Shown here: positions 1-9,046 of the stretch, in pieces
How positions within the stretch are numbered: position 1 is the stretch's first letter
How the letters are laid out: the number at the start of each line of letters is the position of its first letter
NCBI GenBank assembly: GCA_026874595.1
Contig: JAPPUL010000024.1
Coordinates: 62,001 to 126,000, forward strand
Direction of reading: 5' to 3'
Source: Sipunculus nudus
Lineage: Eukaryota; Annelida; Sipuncula; Golfingiida; Sipunculidae
Length of the DNA: 64,000 bases
The notes under the pieces: model-generated
Seen by the model: only the letters and a program-made list of their open reading frames with translations
Databases searched by the model: none
What the model was told of the DNA's origin: nothing
Made by a program: the position numbers and the translations under genes

Positions 1-241
1 CCGTTTATTTATTCACAAGTTTTTACAAGGAAATGGCCGTGGCCCCCGCTACGCCAATTGATTCATCCGGTCGGCTGCGGGCCTGAATTGACATTTGGCC
101 CGATGGACCCTACACAAAACGAGCAAACTGCGCTGATTGTCGCTCATACCTACACGTGTCTTTGTCTTACTAAAACGCGTGTCATCGTGCATTCCTGCAT
201 GACTCTGTGCATTCAGTTTTCCCTCCGTTTATAAAGTTTAT
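1..241. repeat. Unit head, no recognised module
   Basis: About 240 bases between the unit joint and the first repeated module. It is more GC-rich than most of the unit (for example the stretch around 40-110). I recognise no gene or motif family. A TATAAA string lies at about 231-236, but nothing around it supports a promoter call. Homologues start at 18570, 35686, 46491 and 63597. Confidence 0.6.
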
Positions 242-399
242 ATGGACATACTGACAAAGTGACCCAAGACCGAGACCAGATGACTTTACCAGGTTATGGA
301 GAAGACTCAGAGTAAGAACATAAGCTATAGTTTATGTAATTGAGGCTTTGGGTTTTAGAGATATGGCCAAATTAATGATATGTGTGTGAGGGTCATGTG

Positions 400-416
400 C
401 AGCGCCCCCTAGCGGC
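400..416 (-). promoter_or_regulatory. CTCF-like site 1 (CCGCTAGGGGGCGC)
   Basis: Minus strand reads GCCGCTAGGGGGCGCTG, which fits the animal CTCF core CCRSYAGRKGGCRS. It lies in a conserved setting: GAGATATGGCCAAA upstream and TTTCGAGATA downstream. Occupancy is untested. Confidence 0.5.
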
Positions 417-730
417 GAATTCTGGAAAATGAAAAATCGGTTTCGAGATATTAGTGTACGACATAAGATGTAACAGTTTTAAAAGGATTCTTTCAAAACT
501 GTGACCTGTAGAATGCTATATGTGAGACGCCAGAACCGGTAAGCAGGCGAATTTGATGAAAACTGAGAAACAGACGGACACACTGACAAAGTGACTCAAG
601 ATTGAGTCGAAATGACTACACCAGGATTTAGGAAAGACTCAGAGGATGAAAATAAGCTTTAGTTTATGTAATTTAGGCTCACAGTTTTGGAGATATGGCC
701 AAAACATGATATGTTGGGGAGGTTTGCATA

Positions 731-747
731 CAGCGCCACCTAGCGGC
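731..747 (-). promoter_or_regulatory. CTCF-like site 2 (CCGCTAGGTGGCGC)
   Basis: Minus strand GCCGCTAGGTGGCGCTG fits the CTCF core at every position and is the best match in the unit. It sits 331 bp after site 1 in the second copy of the tandem pair. Confidence 0.55.
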
Positions 748-905
748 TGCATTCAAAAAATGGAAAAACCGTTTCGAGATAATAGTGTAGGACTTATGAT
801 ATGTCAGTTTCAAAATGATTCCTGCAATAATGTGGCCTTTGGCGCAAGATGAATGAAATCACGAAATATCTCTATTCACGAGATATTTTACGAGATACTG
901 CAAGA

Positions 906-1317
906 CTTGTTATGAAATCTTGTAGTACTAGTTGAATGCTACCTGATGCAAAAAACTAGGTCTCTCTAGCTTTAGCACTGACAAAGTTAGAAAAATAAGA
1001 CCCCTTAATTTCGAATATCATGACTTTTCCCCCAAAATTTATAACCATGGTTACGGCAAATTTGAGTCAGCTACACACCAGATGACAGGCCTTGGAATGA
1101 CAATTAAAATGAGCTATTGTTGAAGTAGATACAACTAATAGTCACAAAGATATGAAGAAAAAACCGTTTTGATAGGTTTGATGACCTTGACCTTGACCTT
1201 TCACTTATTTTGACCAAAAACAATAAGGCACCTAGAATTTTGGTTGTTTATCATCCCTGAAAGTTTCAAGGTGATTGTGGCAAAATTGTGGCCAGGAGAG
1301 TGATGACAAACAAACAA
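906..1317. repeat. Diverged module with broken X-box and receptor half-sites
   Basis: Contains the conserved phrases AAAAAACTAG, a TAACCATGGTTA palindrome (1042-1053, an X-box relative that fails the consensus), GATATGAAGAA, and the first receptor half-site cluster (1182-1201). These are followed by ACCAAAAACAATA and GTTTCAAGGTGATTG. It ends in a short (CAAA) tract. It is one more degraded copy of the composite module seen at 3111-4264 and in blocks A, B, D and E. Confidence 0.65.
1182..1201 (-). promoter_or_regulatory. Nuclear-receptor half-site cluster 1
   Basis: TGACCTTGACCTTGACCTTT: three overlapping TCAAGGTCA-type half-sites on the minus strand, the form bound by monomeric receptors such as ERR and FTZ-F1/SF-1. 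The next cluster at 1381-1398 (TGACCTTGTCCTTGACCT) has lost the middle site. Confidence 0.4.
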
Positions 1318-2156
1318 ATGAGGTTGATACGACCATATTTGACCAAGTGATGAAGAAAAGAAAATTTCGAGGTTTTTCGATGACCTTGTCCTTGACCTAT
1401 ATTGACGAAAAACGATAGAGCACCTTGCATTTTATTTTTTCGTCATCTCTGTAAGTTTCAAGGTGATTGCGGCAAAACTGTGGCTTGTAGTGTCGTAAAT
1501 GTGAGACAGAACAACAAGGCCGTTGACAAAATTGACAACAACAGAGGAACAGACAGACATACTGACAAGGTGACACATGGCCAGCAAAGGCTGAGCACCC
1601 TTTGATATGGGGAATGGAAAGACGAACAAAATGAGGTAAGAATGAGGTTGATACGACAATTTGTGACAAAGTTTTGAGGAAAATACGGTTTCGAGGTTTT
1701 TTGAGGGTCTTGACCTTGACCTTTGACCTATTTCAATAAAAAACAAAAGACTGCCTAGAATTTTGCTTGTCCATCATCTCTAAAAGTTTCAAGGTTATTG
1801 CTGCAAAACTATGGCCTGTAGTGTCGTAAATGTCCGAAAGAACAACAAGGCCGTTAAAAAAATTGACAACAACCCTGAAACAGACAGACATACTGACAAG
1901 GTGACACAAGGCCAACAAAGGATCATCATACCAGGATATGGGCAATGGAAAGACGAACAAAATGAGGTAAGAATGAGGTTGATACGACAATTTTTAACCA
2001 AGTTATGAGGAAAATAAAATTTTGAGGTTTTTTGATGACCTTGACCTTAACCGTTTACCTTCATTAACCAAAAACAATAGGGCACCTAGAAATTTAATTC
2101 TCCATCATCTCTGAAAGTTTCAAGGTGATTGTGGCAAAATTGTGGCCAGGAGAGTG
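1318..2156. repeat. ~325-331-bp tandem of the receptor half-site module
   Basis: ATGAGGTTGATACGAC begins at 1318, 1642 and 1973 (periods 324 and 331). Each monomer holds, in order, AAGTTATGAGGAAAA-like sequence, a TGACCT half-site cluster (1381, 1711, 2036), an AACAATAG(A/G)GCACC-like segment, GTTTCAAGGTGATTG-like sequence, a GTGGC(C/T) segment and CAGACAGACATACTGACAAGG. The third monomer runs into a (CAGA)n tract instead of closing. Open frames here on both strands repeat from monomer to monomer and are not evidence of coding. Confidence 0.8.
1711..1729 (-). promoter_or_regulatory. Half-site cluster 3 with DR1 spacing
   Basis: TGACCTTGACCTTTGACCT: one extended half-site plus a perfect DR1 (AGGTCA-A-AGGTCA on minus, 1717-1729), the preferred element of HNF4/RXR-type receptors. 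The next monomer (2036-2052) has decayed to TTAACC. Confidence 0.42.
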
Positions 2157-2187
2157 CAGACAGACAGACGGACAGACAGACAGACAG

Positions 2188-2224
<37 letters not shown>
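2157..2224. repeat. (CAGA)n/(CGGA) tetranucleotide microsatellite
   Basis: About 17 tetranucleotide copies, mostly CAGA with occasional CGGA and a final CAAA. It directly follows the conserved TGTGGCCAGGAGAGTG sequence of the receptor module. On the minus strand it reads as repeated Val-Cys-Leu-Ser, which creates spurious open frames. Homologues are at 20726-20793, 37842-37909 and 48647-48714. The ACRG-type tract next to tandem core repeats recalls bivalve pearl elements (family knowledge from memory). Confidence 0.9.
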
Positions 2225-2226
<2 letters not shown>

Positions 2227-2279
2227 TACGCAACTGAGCAATATGCTTGCCGAAATCTTTGATTCCGGCAAGCAACTAG
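2225..2279 (+). repeat. Single hairpin monomer followed by CTAG
   Basis: CATACGCAACTGA leads into an inverted repeat at 2245-2273: GCTTGCCGAAATC, a short loop, then GATTCCGGCAAGC. Two bases later comes CTAG (2276-2279). The same hairpin is arrayed at 15304-15543 and 18210-18382. A 3' hairpin just before CTRR is the classical Helitron end, so this could be an element terminus, although the 2-base gap is shorter than usual. The last point is inference. Confidence 0.6.
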
Positions 2280-2283
2280 CTGC

Positions 2284-3110
2284 AAAAGTCGCGGTGTTAT
2301 CAGCAGTTACGTGAAATCATGTTTTTTTCTCGCTTGACGAGATATAGTACGAGATTTGGCAAGACGAGCAGTTTTATTATGTCAAGACGGCCAAACGTTA
2401 CGAAATGGCGAAAACTAGATCCGTCTAGCTGTAAAATCGCCGAGTTATAAGCATTTCCGTGTACTCTCGTGTTTTCTCGTTTGACGAGATATGGTGCAGG
2501 ATTTGGCCAGTCTTGTAGATTTGTCATATCAAACTCTCTAAATGTTATGAAATGGCGAAAACTACATCTGTCTAGCTGTAAAAGTTGCCGAGTTATTAGC
2601 ATTTCTGTGAAATCTCCTTTTTTATCGTTTGACGAGATATGGTGCGAGATTTGGCCAGTCTTGCAGGTTTGTCATGTCAAGCCGTCCAAATGTTAATGAA
2701 TGCCAAAAACTAGACCTGTCTAGCCGTGAAAGTCGCCGACTTATATGCATTTCTGTGAAATCTCGTTTTTCCACATTTGACCAGATGTAGTGCGAGATTT
2801 CGCCAAGTATCGCAGTTTTACTATGTCAAGTTGGCCAAATGTTACCAAATGCCAAAAACTAGACCTGAGTAGCTGTAAAAGTCGCCTAGTTATAAGCATT
2901 TCCATGATATCTCGTTTTTTTCTCGCTTGACGAGATATGGTGCGAGATTTGGCCTGATTTCTTTTCTGGCGTGTCAAGCTGGTCATATGTTATGAAATGC
3001 CGAAAACTAGACCTGTGTAGCTGTAAAAGTCGCCGAGTTATAAGCATTTCCGTGAAATCTCGGTTTTTCTCGTTTGACGATAAACCGAGCGAAATTTGAC
3101 GAGACTTGCA
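2284..3110. repeat. Six 147-150-bp core tandem repeats
   Basis: TTGACGAGAT or a close variant starts at 2334, 2481, 2629, 2777, 2927 and 3074, giving spacings of 147, 148, 148, 150 and 147. Each monomer carries GTAAAAGTCGCCGAGTTATA, GCATTTCCGTGAAATCTCG, a TCTCG-TTTGA-CGAGA dyad, GCGAGATTTGGCC, and GCCAAAAACTAGACCTG. Monomers differ clearly from each other but are nearly invariant between macrosatellite units. The length equals one nucleosome core. Related single monomers recur at about 3527, 5429, 5580, 6179, 14090 and 15840. Confidence 0.9.
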
Positions 3111-3239
3111 ATTGAATGACTTATAACCAAGGGGAAGCAGCCTTATGCAAAAAACTAGACCCTTGAAACATAAATATTAACCGAGATAGAAGCCAAAAAC
3201 TGCATATTTTCAGATCGTCAAGTTTAACCCACAAATTTG

Positions 3240-3253
3240 GTAACCATGGTAAC
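3240..3253. promoter_or_regulatory. X-box/RFX palindrome, block 0
   Basis: GTAACCATGGTAAC fits the X-box consensus GTNRCC(0-3N)RGYAAC bound by RFX proteins. The consensus is established; binding here is inference. Confidence 0.5.
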
Positions 3254-3384
3254 GGCAGCACACAGCTACATGTGCGGAGGAATAAGCCAATGTTCCTAGT
3301 TTAAGATACAACGATAAAAATTGTGCCATGTTTAAAATTATTGTAGATATTGCAGAAAAATGATATGTGTTAGTGTTTCAGGTA

Positions 3385-3401
3385 CCACGCCCCCTGGTGG
3401 C
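3385..3401 (-). promoter_or_regulatory. CTCF-like site 3 (CCACCAGGGGGCG)
   Basis: Minus strand GCCACCAGGGGGCGTGG. The stretch CCACCAGGGGGCG equals the familiar vertebrate CTCF core; the following T in place of C is the only deviation. It sits 132 bp after the X-box at 3240-3253. Confidence 0.5.
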
Positions 3402-3838
3402 TATTTCCAAAAAATGAAAAACTGATTTCGAGATATTTATAAATAACACAAAATATATCAATTTCAAAGCCATTGTTAAAAAAATGCAACCTGTAGGTCA
3501 TATTTAATGAAATCTCGAAGACTCTCGTTTGACGAGAAACGGTGCGAGATTTTGCAAGATTTTTGATTGGATCACCGAGAGCTCACCAAGGGCTACAAGA
3601 TGCAAAAAATTGACCTCTCCAGCATAAAAACTGACAGAGTTAGAAGCTGAAAACTGCATATTTTCAAAATTCAAAAGTTTTACCCCAAAAATAGAGAAAT
3701 CTGGCAATAGCGCACTTTGGCACCTATGCGCAAAAATAAGCCCATGGTACCCAGTTGAAGGTGCTGTGATGGAAATGGCCCAATGTTTAATAGTTCTGGA
3801 GGTATAGCACCAAAACAAATTTTCATGTTTTTTCATCT

Positions 3839-3856
3839 GCAACGCCCCCTGGCGGC
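3839..3856 (-). promoter_or_regulatory. CTCF-like site 4 (CCGCCAGGGGGCG)
   Basis: Minus strand GGCCGCCAGGGGGCGTTG. Same core with G in place of A at the third position, an accepted variant. An X-box follows at 3982. Confidence 0.48.
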
Positions 3857-3981
3857 CATTTCCAAAATCTGAAAAAACAATTTCGAGATATTCTTGTGTT
3901 ACATAAAATATCTCAGAATCAGTACGATTGCTGCAAATTTGAAAAATATCAGGAAATTCCATGATTTCTCCCTGAAATTGC

Positions 3982-3995
3982 GTAACCATGGTAAC
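3982..3995. promoter_or_regulatory. X-box/RFX palindrome, block 0 second copy
   Basis: GTAACCATGGTAAC, upstream of the long half-site cluster at 4124. Confidence 0.5.
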
Positions 3996-4123
3996 AGCAA
4001 ATTTAAGTAAGCTACATGTCAAAAGAAAGGCCAGGTGATGACGAAATAAATGAGCTATTGCAGAAGTGGATAAGCCTATTTATGGCGAAGTTATAGTGCA
4101 AAAACCGTTAACCATACCTGTCG

Positions 4124-4148
4124 TGACCTTGACCTTGACCTTTGACCT
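4124..4148 (-). promoter_or_regulatory. Half-site cluster 5, four half-sites
   Basis: Four consecutive TGACCT half-sites, the last pair in DR1 spacing. It is the densest cluster in the unit. Homologues are at 22693, 39809 and 50614. The same cluster is weaker in blocks A (6488) and B (8880), where the DR1 is broken (TTTCACC, TTTGAACG). Confidence 0.42.
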
Positions 4149-4728
4149 ATTTTAACCAAAAACAATAGGGCACCTAGAAATTATGTTTTTCATCATCCCT
4201 GTAAGTTTCAAGGTGATTGTGGCAAAATTGTGGCCAGGAGAGTGCAGACAAACAAACAAACAGACTAGACGACCATAGGTCGGGACTTGCCGGAAGTAGA
4301 AATTAGAAAGTCAAACTAACAGACAACAAACAGCAGAAAGGCAAAAAACATTTGGAACAGGTCAAATGACCAACCCCTATTGTTTAGAAAACATAAGCAC
4401 ATCTTTATGTGGTTTTACTGATTTTCAAAAGTCGCAGACGAGTAGACAGACAAACAGACAGACAGACAGAAAAAAAACTCCAGGTGAAGGTCGTGTACTC
4501 ATGCCATACAAAATTGAAAGCATGAATAAAATAAGCCACAGTCTATTCGAATAAAAATTCTTCATACTTTGAATTTCATGAATTGTAACCTACATAAGGT
4601 CACTATGGTAAAGGAAGAATATGAAAGAGTAACCAAGAGGATAAACGCATTAAATCTAGTTTCAGATGCTACAATCAAAGTTGTGACACAGTTTATAGTT
4701 TTGGAGATATGGTACAATAATGGTTACT

Positions 4729-4746
4729 GCAGCGGCATCTGGGTGG
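4729..4746 (-). promoter_or_regulatory. CTCF-like site 5, degenerate
   Basis: Plus strand GCAGCGGCATCTGGGTGG is the block-A homologue of the good site at 7105 but has substitutions in both halves of the core (GCGG for GCGC, GGGTGG for GGTGG). Binding is unlikely. All four units carry this form. Confidence 0.35.
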
Positions 4747-4793
4747 ATATTTTCCAAAATGATAAAAGTAAGCTTCGCGAAATTTTATTAGTA

Positions 4794-4794
<1 letters not shown>

Positions 4795-4827
<33 letters not shown>
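4795..4827. repeat. (TTA)n microsatellite, block A
   Basis: About 11 TTA copies. It produces a run of Tyr codons in one frame, hence a false 105-codon frame (4569-4886). Homologues are near 23364, 40480 and 51285, of similar length. Confidence 0.9.
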
Positions 4828-4828
<1 letters not shown>

Positions 4829-4997
4829 GATGTATAATTTATATTTAACCCCTACCCCTAATTGCAAACCGGATATCCGTCCCTGATTTGACACACCCAA
4901 CTGCAAATCGGATCCGTCCCTGATATTAAAGTTGTGATTGTGCTTACCAGCAACACTATCTCTGCATTCCGTAACATTTGGGGGAGCCTCTCTCTTT

Positions 4998-4998
<1 letters not shown>

Positions 4999-5029
<31 letters not shown>
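4999..5029. repeat. Poly-T tract of unit-specific length
   Basis: 31 T in unit 1, 28 in unit 2 (23568-23595), 24 in unit 3 (40684-40707) and 25 in unit 4 (51489-51513). The block-B homologue (about 7409-7418) is only about 10. It accounts for most of the small length differences between units. It could be the complement of a retroposon poly-A tail, but no element body is recognisable. Confidence 0.85.
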
Positions 5030-5032
<3 letters not shown>

Positions 5033-5895
5033 GGATTATCCTTTACAACAGGTCATTAAGCTCTCAATGCATTGAAATCCTCAAAGTGCGGCCACACAAA
5101 GAATGAAAAGAGGCCACCACCAAAAGCACAGGTGGGATCAATCCGGATTGTGTCTTTTCATGGACCATCGCACATCCATAGAACAAAGCTCCAACTGTCA
5201 AATGTAATGCCCCTGCCGACATTTACTATTACATACTGCCATCGCTTATGGTCATGGCAATTGGATGTACTTTTTTTATTTGAAGAAAAACGATGCAAGA
5301 TTCGAAGAAACTTACAATATAATCATATAATGTGACCGAGAATGTTAGACGCTATCAAATGCTGAAAACTATAAGTCTTCCACATAAAAATAACACAATT
5401 ATAGGCGTTTCTTTGAATGGTCCCATGTTCTCGTTTGACAAGAAATGGTGCGAGATATGACGAGATATTCACTTTTATCACTTAAAACTAGTCAAATGAT
5501 TCTTGAACAATAGAAAAATAAAATATCTAGCATGAAAATGACCGACATAAAGACATTTGTTTGAAATCTAAAATATTCTCGTTTGGCGGGAGATGATACG
5601 AGATGTGGCGAGATTTGCAGTGTAATCATGTCCAGCTTCTGAAATACTACCAAATGCTGAAAACTACTCCATTTTAGCATTAACCGTGATCAAGTTATAA
5701 GCATTTCTGTGAAATCTCGTAATTTCGCGTTTGGTAAAATCCGAGCGTGATTTGACGAGAATTGCAATGGAATGGCTTAGAACCAAGAGAAAGCAGCCTT
5801 ATGCTAAAAACTAGACCCTTAAAGCATAAATATTAACCGAGATAGAAGCCAAAAACTACATATTTTCAGATCGTCAAGTTTAACCCCAAAATTTG

Positions 5896-5909
5896 GTAAC
5901 CATGGTAAC
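5896..5909. promoter_or_regulatory. X-box/RFX palindrome, block A first
   Basis: GTAACCATGGTAAC, 132 bp before CTCF-like site 6. Confidence 0.5.
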
Positions 5910-6040
5910 GGCAGCACAAGGCTATATGTAGGAAGGAATAAGGCAATGATCCTAGTTTTAGATGCGACAAAGAAAATTGTTATATGCTTAATATTTTTTT
6001 AGATATTGCGGAAAAATGAAAAGTTGTAGTGTTTCCGGTA

Positions 6041-6057
6041 CCACGCCCCCTGGTGGC
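6041..6057 (-). promoter_or_regulatory. CTCF-like site 6
   Basis: CCACGCCCCCTGGTGGC on the plus strand, the same core as site 3. It is preceded by AGATATTGCGGAAAAATGA and followed by GTTCGAGATAA. Confidence 0.5.
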
Positions 6058-6339
6058 TATTTTCGAAAATGAAAAAACAAGTTCGAGATAATACAGAAAA
6101 ACAGAAAATATGTCACTTTTAGAACATAAGCTGTAAAAATGCCACCTCTAAATCGTATTTAATGAAATCTCGAAAAATCTCGTTTGACGAAAAATGGCAC
6201 GAGATTTTGCGAGACTTGCATTAATTTTCCATAGAGCATATAAAATGCTACACAATGCAAAAAACTAGACCTCACTAACTTAAAAAATGAGAAATTTGGA
6301 GTGAAATTTTCGAATTTTCCAATTTCCCCCCAAAAATAC

Positions 6340-6353
6340 GTTACCATGGTAAC
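6340..6353. promoter_or_regulatory. X-box/RFX palindrome, block A second
   Basis: GTTACCATGGTAAC, a perfect 14-base palindrome, about 135 bp before the half-sites at 6488. Confidence 0.52.
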
Positions 6354-7104
6354 AATTGAACGGAAAAATTTGATAGCAATTGGAAAGCTAACATAAAGAG
6401 GAGTAAAATGAGCTACAGATTATGCGGCTACGATTATTATTGACGAAGATATGAAGAAAATAAAAATTTTAGGTGTTTTGGTGACACTGACCTTGACCTT
6501 TCACCGATCATGACCAAAAACAATAGGCTCCGAGAAGAATCGATTTTACACTTAATGTAAAAGTTTCAGAGCGATTGCTTTAAAATTGTGGCTTGTAGCG
6601 CACAGACATACAGACAGACAGACAGACAAACAAACAAACAAACTAGACGACCATAGGTCGGGACTTGCCGGAAGTAGAAATTAGAAAGTCAAACTAACAG
6701 ACAACAAACAGTAGAAAGGCAAAAAACATTTGGAACAGGTCAAATGACCAACCCCTATTGTTTGGAAAACATAAACACATCTTTATGTGGTTTTACTGAA
6801 TTTCAAAAGTCGCAGACGAGTAGACAGACAAACAGCCAGACAGACAGAAAAAAAAACTCCAGGTGAAGGTCGTGTACTCATGCCATACAAAATTGAAAGC
6901 ATGAATAAAATAAGCCACAGTCTATTCGAATAATTCTTCATACTTTGAATTTCATGAATTGTAACCTACACAAGGTCACCATGGTAAGGGAAGAATATGA
7001 AAGAGCAACCAAGAGGATAAACCGTTAAATCTAGTTTCAGATGCTACAATCAAAGTTGTGACACAGTTTATAGTTTTGGAGATATGGTACAATAATGATT
7101 ACTG

Positions 7105-7121
7105 CAGCGCCATCTGGTGGT
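7105..7121 (-). promoter_or_regulatory. CTCF-like site 7 (CCACCAGATGGCGC)
   Basis: Minus strand ACCACCAGATGGCGCTG fits the CTCF core at all positions (R=A, K=T). It is the intact block-B partner of degenerate site 5. Confidence 0.53.
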
Positions 7122-7167
7122 TATTTTCCAAAATGATAAAAGTAAGCTTCGCGAAATTTTATTAGTA

Positions 7168-7169
<2 letters not shown>

Positions 7170-7228
<59 letters not shown>
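7170..7228. repeat. (TTA)n microsatellite, block B
   Basis: About 20 TTA copies, roughly twice the block-A tract. Homologues are near 25737, 42849 and 53655. Confidence 0.9.
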
Positions 7229-8286
7229 TTTATATGATGTATAATTTATATTTAACCCCTACCCCCAACTGCAAACCGGATATCCGTCCCTGATTTGACA
7301 CACCCAACTGCAAATCGGGGATCCGTCCCTGATATTATAGTTGTGATTGTGCTTACCAGCAACACTATCTCTGCATTCAGTAACATTTCGGGGAGCCTCT
7401 CTCTTTGTTTTTTTTTTTAAAGGGATTATCCTTTACAACAGGTCATTAAGCTCTCAATGCATTGAAATCCTCAAAGTGCGGCCATACAAACCATGAAAAG
7501 AGGCCACCACCAAAAGCACAGGTGGGATCAATCCGAATTGTGTCTTTTCATGGACCATCGCACATCCATAGAACAAAGCTCCAACTGTCAAATGTAATGC
7601 CCCTGCCGACATTTACTATCACATACTGCCATCGCCTATGGTCATGGCAATTGGATGTAATTTTTTTATTTGAAGAAAAACGATGCAAGATTTGAAGAAA
7701 CTTACAATATAATCATATAATGTGACCGAGAATGTTAGACGCTATCAAATGCTGAAAACTTTAAGTCTTCCACATAAAAATAACACAATTATAGGCGTTT
7801 CTTTGAATGGTCCCATGTTCTCGTTTGACAAGAAATGGTGCGAGATATGACGAGACATTCACTTTTGTCACTTAAAACTAGTCAAATGATTCTTGAACAA
7901 TAGAAAAATAAAATATCTAGCATGAAAATGACCGAGATAAAGACATTTGTTTGAAATCTAAAATATTCTCGTTTGGCGGGAGATGATACGAGATGTGGCG
8001 AGATTTGCAGTGTAATCATGTCCAGCTTCTGAAATGCTTCCAAATGCTGAAAACTACTCCATTTTAGCATTAACCGTGATCAAGCTATAAGCATTTCTGT
8101 GAAATCTCGTAATTTCTCGTTTGGCAATAAACCGAGCGAGATTTGACGAGACTTGCAATTAAATGGCTTAGAACCAAGAGAAAGCAGCCTTATGCAAAAA
8201 ACTAGACCCTTAAAACATAAATATTAACCGAGATAGAAGCCAAAAACTACATATTTTCAGATCGTCAAGTTTAACCCAAAAATTTG

Positions 8287-8300
8287 GTAACCATGGCAAC
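8287..8300. promoter_or_regulatory. X-box/RFX match, block B first
   Basis: GTAACCATGGCAAC: the T-to-C change keeps the consensus (Y position) and brings it closer to the classical GTTGCCATGGCAAC form. Confidence 0.52.
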
Positions 8301-8431
8301 GGCCGCACAAGGCTATATGTCGGATGGAATAAGGCAATGATCCTAGTTTTAGATGCGACAAAAAAAATTGTTATTTGCTTAATATTTTTTAAGATATTGC
8401 GGAAAAATGATAAGTTGTAGTGTTTCCAGTA

Positions 8432-8448
8432 CCACGCCCCCTGGTGGC
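8432..8448 (-). promoter_or_regulatory. CTCF-like site 8
   Basis: Block-B homologue of site 6 with an identical core. It lies between X-boxes at 8287 and 8732. Confidence 0.5.
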
Positions 8449-8731
8449 TATTTTCGAAAAATGAAAAAACAAGTTCGAGATAATACAGAACAACAGAAAA
8501 TTTGTCACTTTCAGAACCTCAGCTGTAAAACTGCGACCTCTAGATCGTATTTAATGAAATCTCGAAAAGTCTCATTTGACGACAAATGGCACGAGATTTT
8601 GCGAGACTTGCATTAATTTAGCACAGAGCGTATAAAATGCTACACAATGCAAAAAACTAGAGCTCTCTAACTTAAAAATTGAGAAATTTGGAGGGAAATT
8701 TTCGAATTTTCTGATTTTCCCCCAAAAATAC

Positions 8732-8745
8732 GTTACCATGGTAAC
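8732..8745. promoter_or_regulatory. X-box/RFX palindrome, block B second
   Basis: GTTACCATGGTAAC, homologue of 6340-6353. Confidence 0.52.
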
Positions 8746-9000
8746 CATTGACCGGACATATTTTCTAGCACATGGAAAGCTAACATAATGAGGAATAAAA
8801 TGAGCTACAGATTTAGCAGCTACGATTATTATTGACGAAGATATGAAGAAAAATCTGTTTTAAGAGTTTTTGGTAACCCTGACCTTGACCTTTGAACGGT
8901 CATGGCCAAAAACAATAGGCTCCGAGAAGAACCGATTTTACACTTAATGTAAAATTTTCAGAGCGATTGCTTTAAAATTGTGGCTTGTAGCGCGCAGACA

Positions 9001-9046
9001 TACAGACAGACAAACAAACAAACAAACAAACAAACAAACAAACAAA
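9001..9046. repeat. (CAGA)n(CAAA)n tract, the unit 3 deletion breakpoint region
   Basis: CATACAGACAGA followed by about nine CAAA copies, ending at CTAG. In unit 3 the homologous tract (about 44690-44730) leads directly into hairpin-minisatellite sequence, marking one side of the deletion. Confidence 0.88.

Larger units (their letters stand above)
242..905. repeat. ~331-bp diverged tandem pair, each with a CTCF-like site
   Basis: Two direct copies (about 242-572 and 574-905) share ACTGACAAAGTGAC, AGACTCAGAG, TTTATGTAATT, GAGATATGGCCAAA, a CTCF-like core and TTTCGAGATA in the same order. The CTCF-like cores are 331 bp apart (400 and 731). The copies differ at many positions, so this duplication is much older than the unit amplification. 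A perfect hairpin, AATATCTC (865-872) and GAGATATT (880-887) with a 7-base loop, lies at the end of the second copy. Confidence 0.8.
3111..4264. repeat. Composite regulatory-motif block 0
   Basis: Left to right it has an AAAAAACTAGACCC segment, an X-box palindrome (3240-3253), a CTCF-like site (3385-3401), a TCTCG dyad (about 3525-3555), a second CTCF-like site of GCGG type (3839-3856), a second X-box (3982-3995), a long half-site cluster (4124-4148), GTTTCAAGGTGATTG and a short (CAAA)n end. This is the clearest full example of the module order repeated through the unit. The 172-codon minus-strand open frame (3504-4022) has no recognisable domain. Confidence 0.75.
4265..6642. repeat. Block A of the ~2.4-kb direct repeat
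   Basis: Starts with CTAGACGACC and ends in (CAGA)n(CAAA)n. Contents in order: a small hairpin CGACC-ATA-GGTCG; a CAGA tract near 4441-4470; a degenerate CTCF-like site (4729-4746); a TTA microsatellite (about 4795-4827); two ATCCGTCCCTGAT copies (4875-4887, 4912-4924); a 31-base poly-T (4999-5029); three TCTCG-dyad monomers (about 5429, 5580, 5725); an X-box (5896-5909); a CTCF-like site (6041-6057); another dyad; an X-box (6340-6353); half-sites (6488-6501); and the final CAGA/CAAA tract. Block B is its diverged tandem duplicate. Confidence 0.85.
6643..9046. repeat. Block B of the ~2.4-kb direct repeat
   Basis: Direct duplicate of block A, offset about 2,380-2,390 bp, with the same order of parts. 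Differences from A: longer TTA microsatellite (about 7170-7228), poly-T of only about 10, a good CTCF-like site at 7105-7121 where A has a degenerate one, GGTAACCATGGCAAC for the first X-box (8287-8300), and a long (CAAA)n end (about 9009-9046). A and B are more alike than either is to blocks D or E, so this is an intermediate-age duplication. Confidence 0.85.

Noticed and set aside
231-236. TATA-box promoter at TATAAA
   Set aside because: An isolated hexamer in AT-rich DNA with no initiator, transcript or gene downstream.
2086-2314. Val-Cys-Leu-Ser-rich small frames
   Set aside because: Direct translation of the (CAGA)n tract on the minus strand and Thr-Asp-Arg-Gln on the plus strand.
3504-4022. 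172-codon minus-strand frame
   Set aside because: No recognisable domain, overlaps the CTCF-like and X-box motifs of block 0, and its composition matches the surrounding repeat.
4852-4866. Telomere-like AACCCCTACCCC
   Set aside because: Not a tandem of any telomere unit and only two partial repeats long.
4569-4886. 105-codon frame with a poly-Tyr run
   Set aside because: Poly-Tyr comes from the (TTA)n microsatellite; no start context or homology is recognisable.
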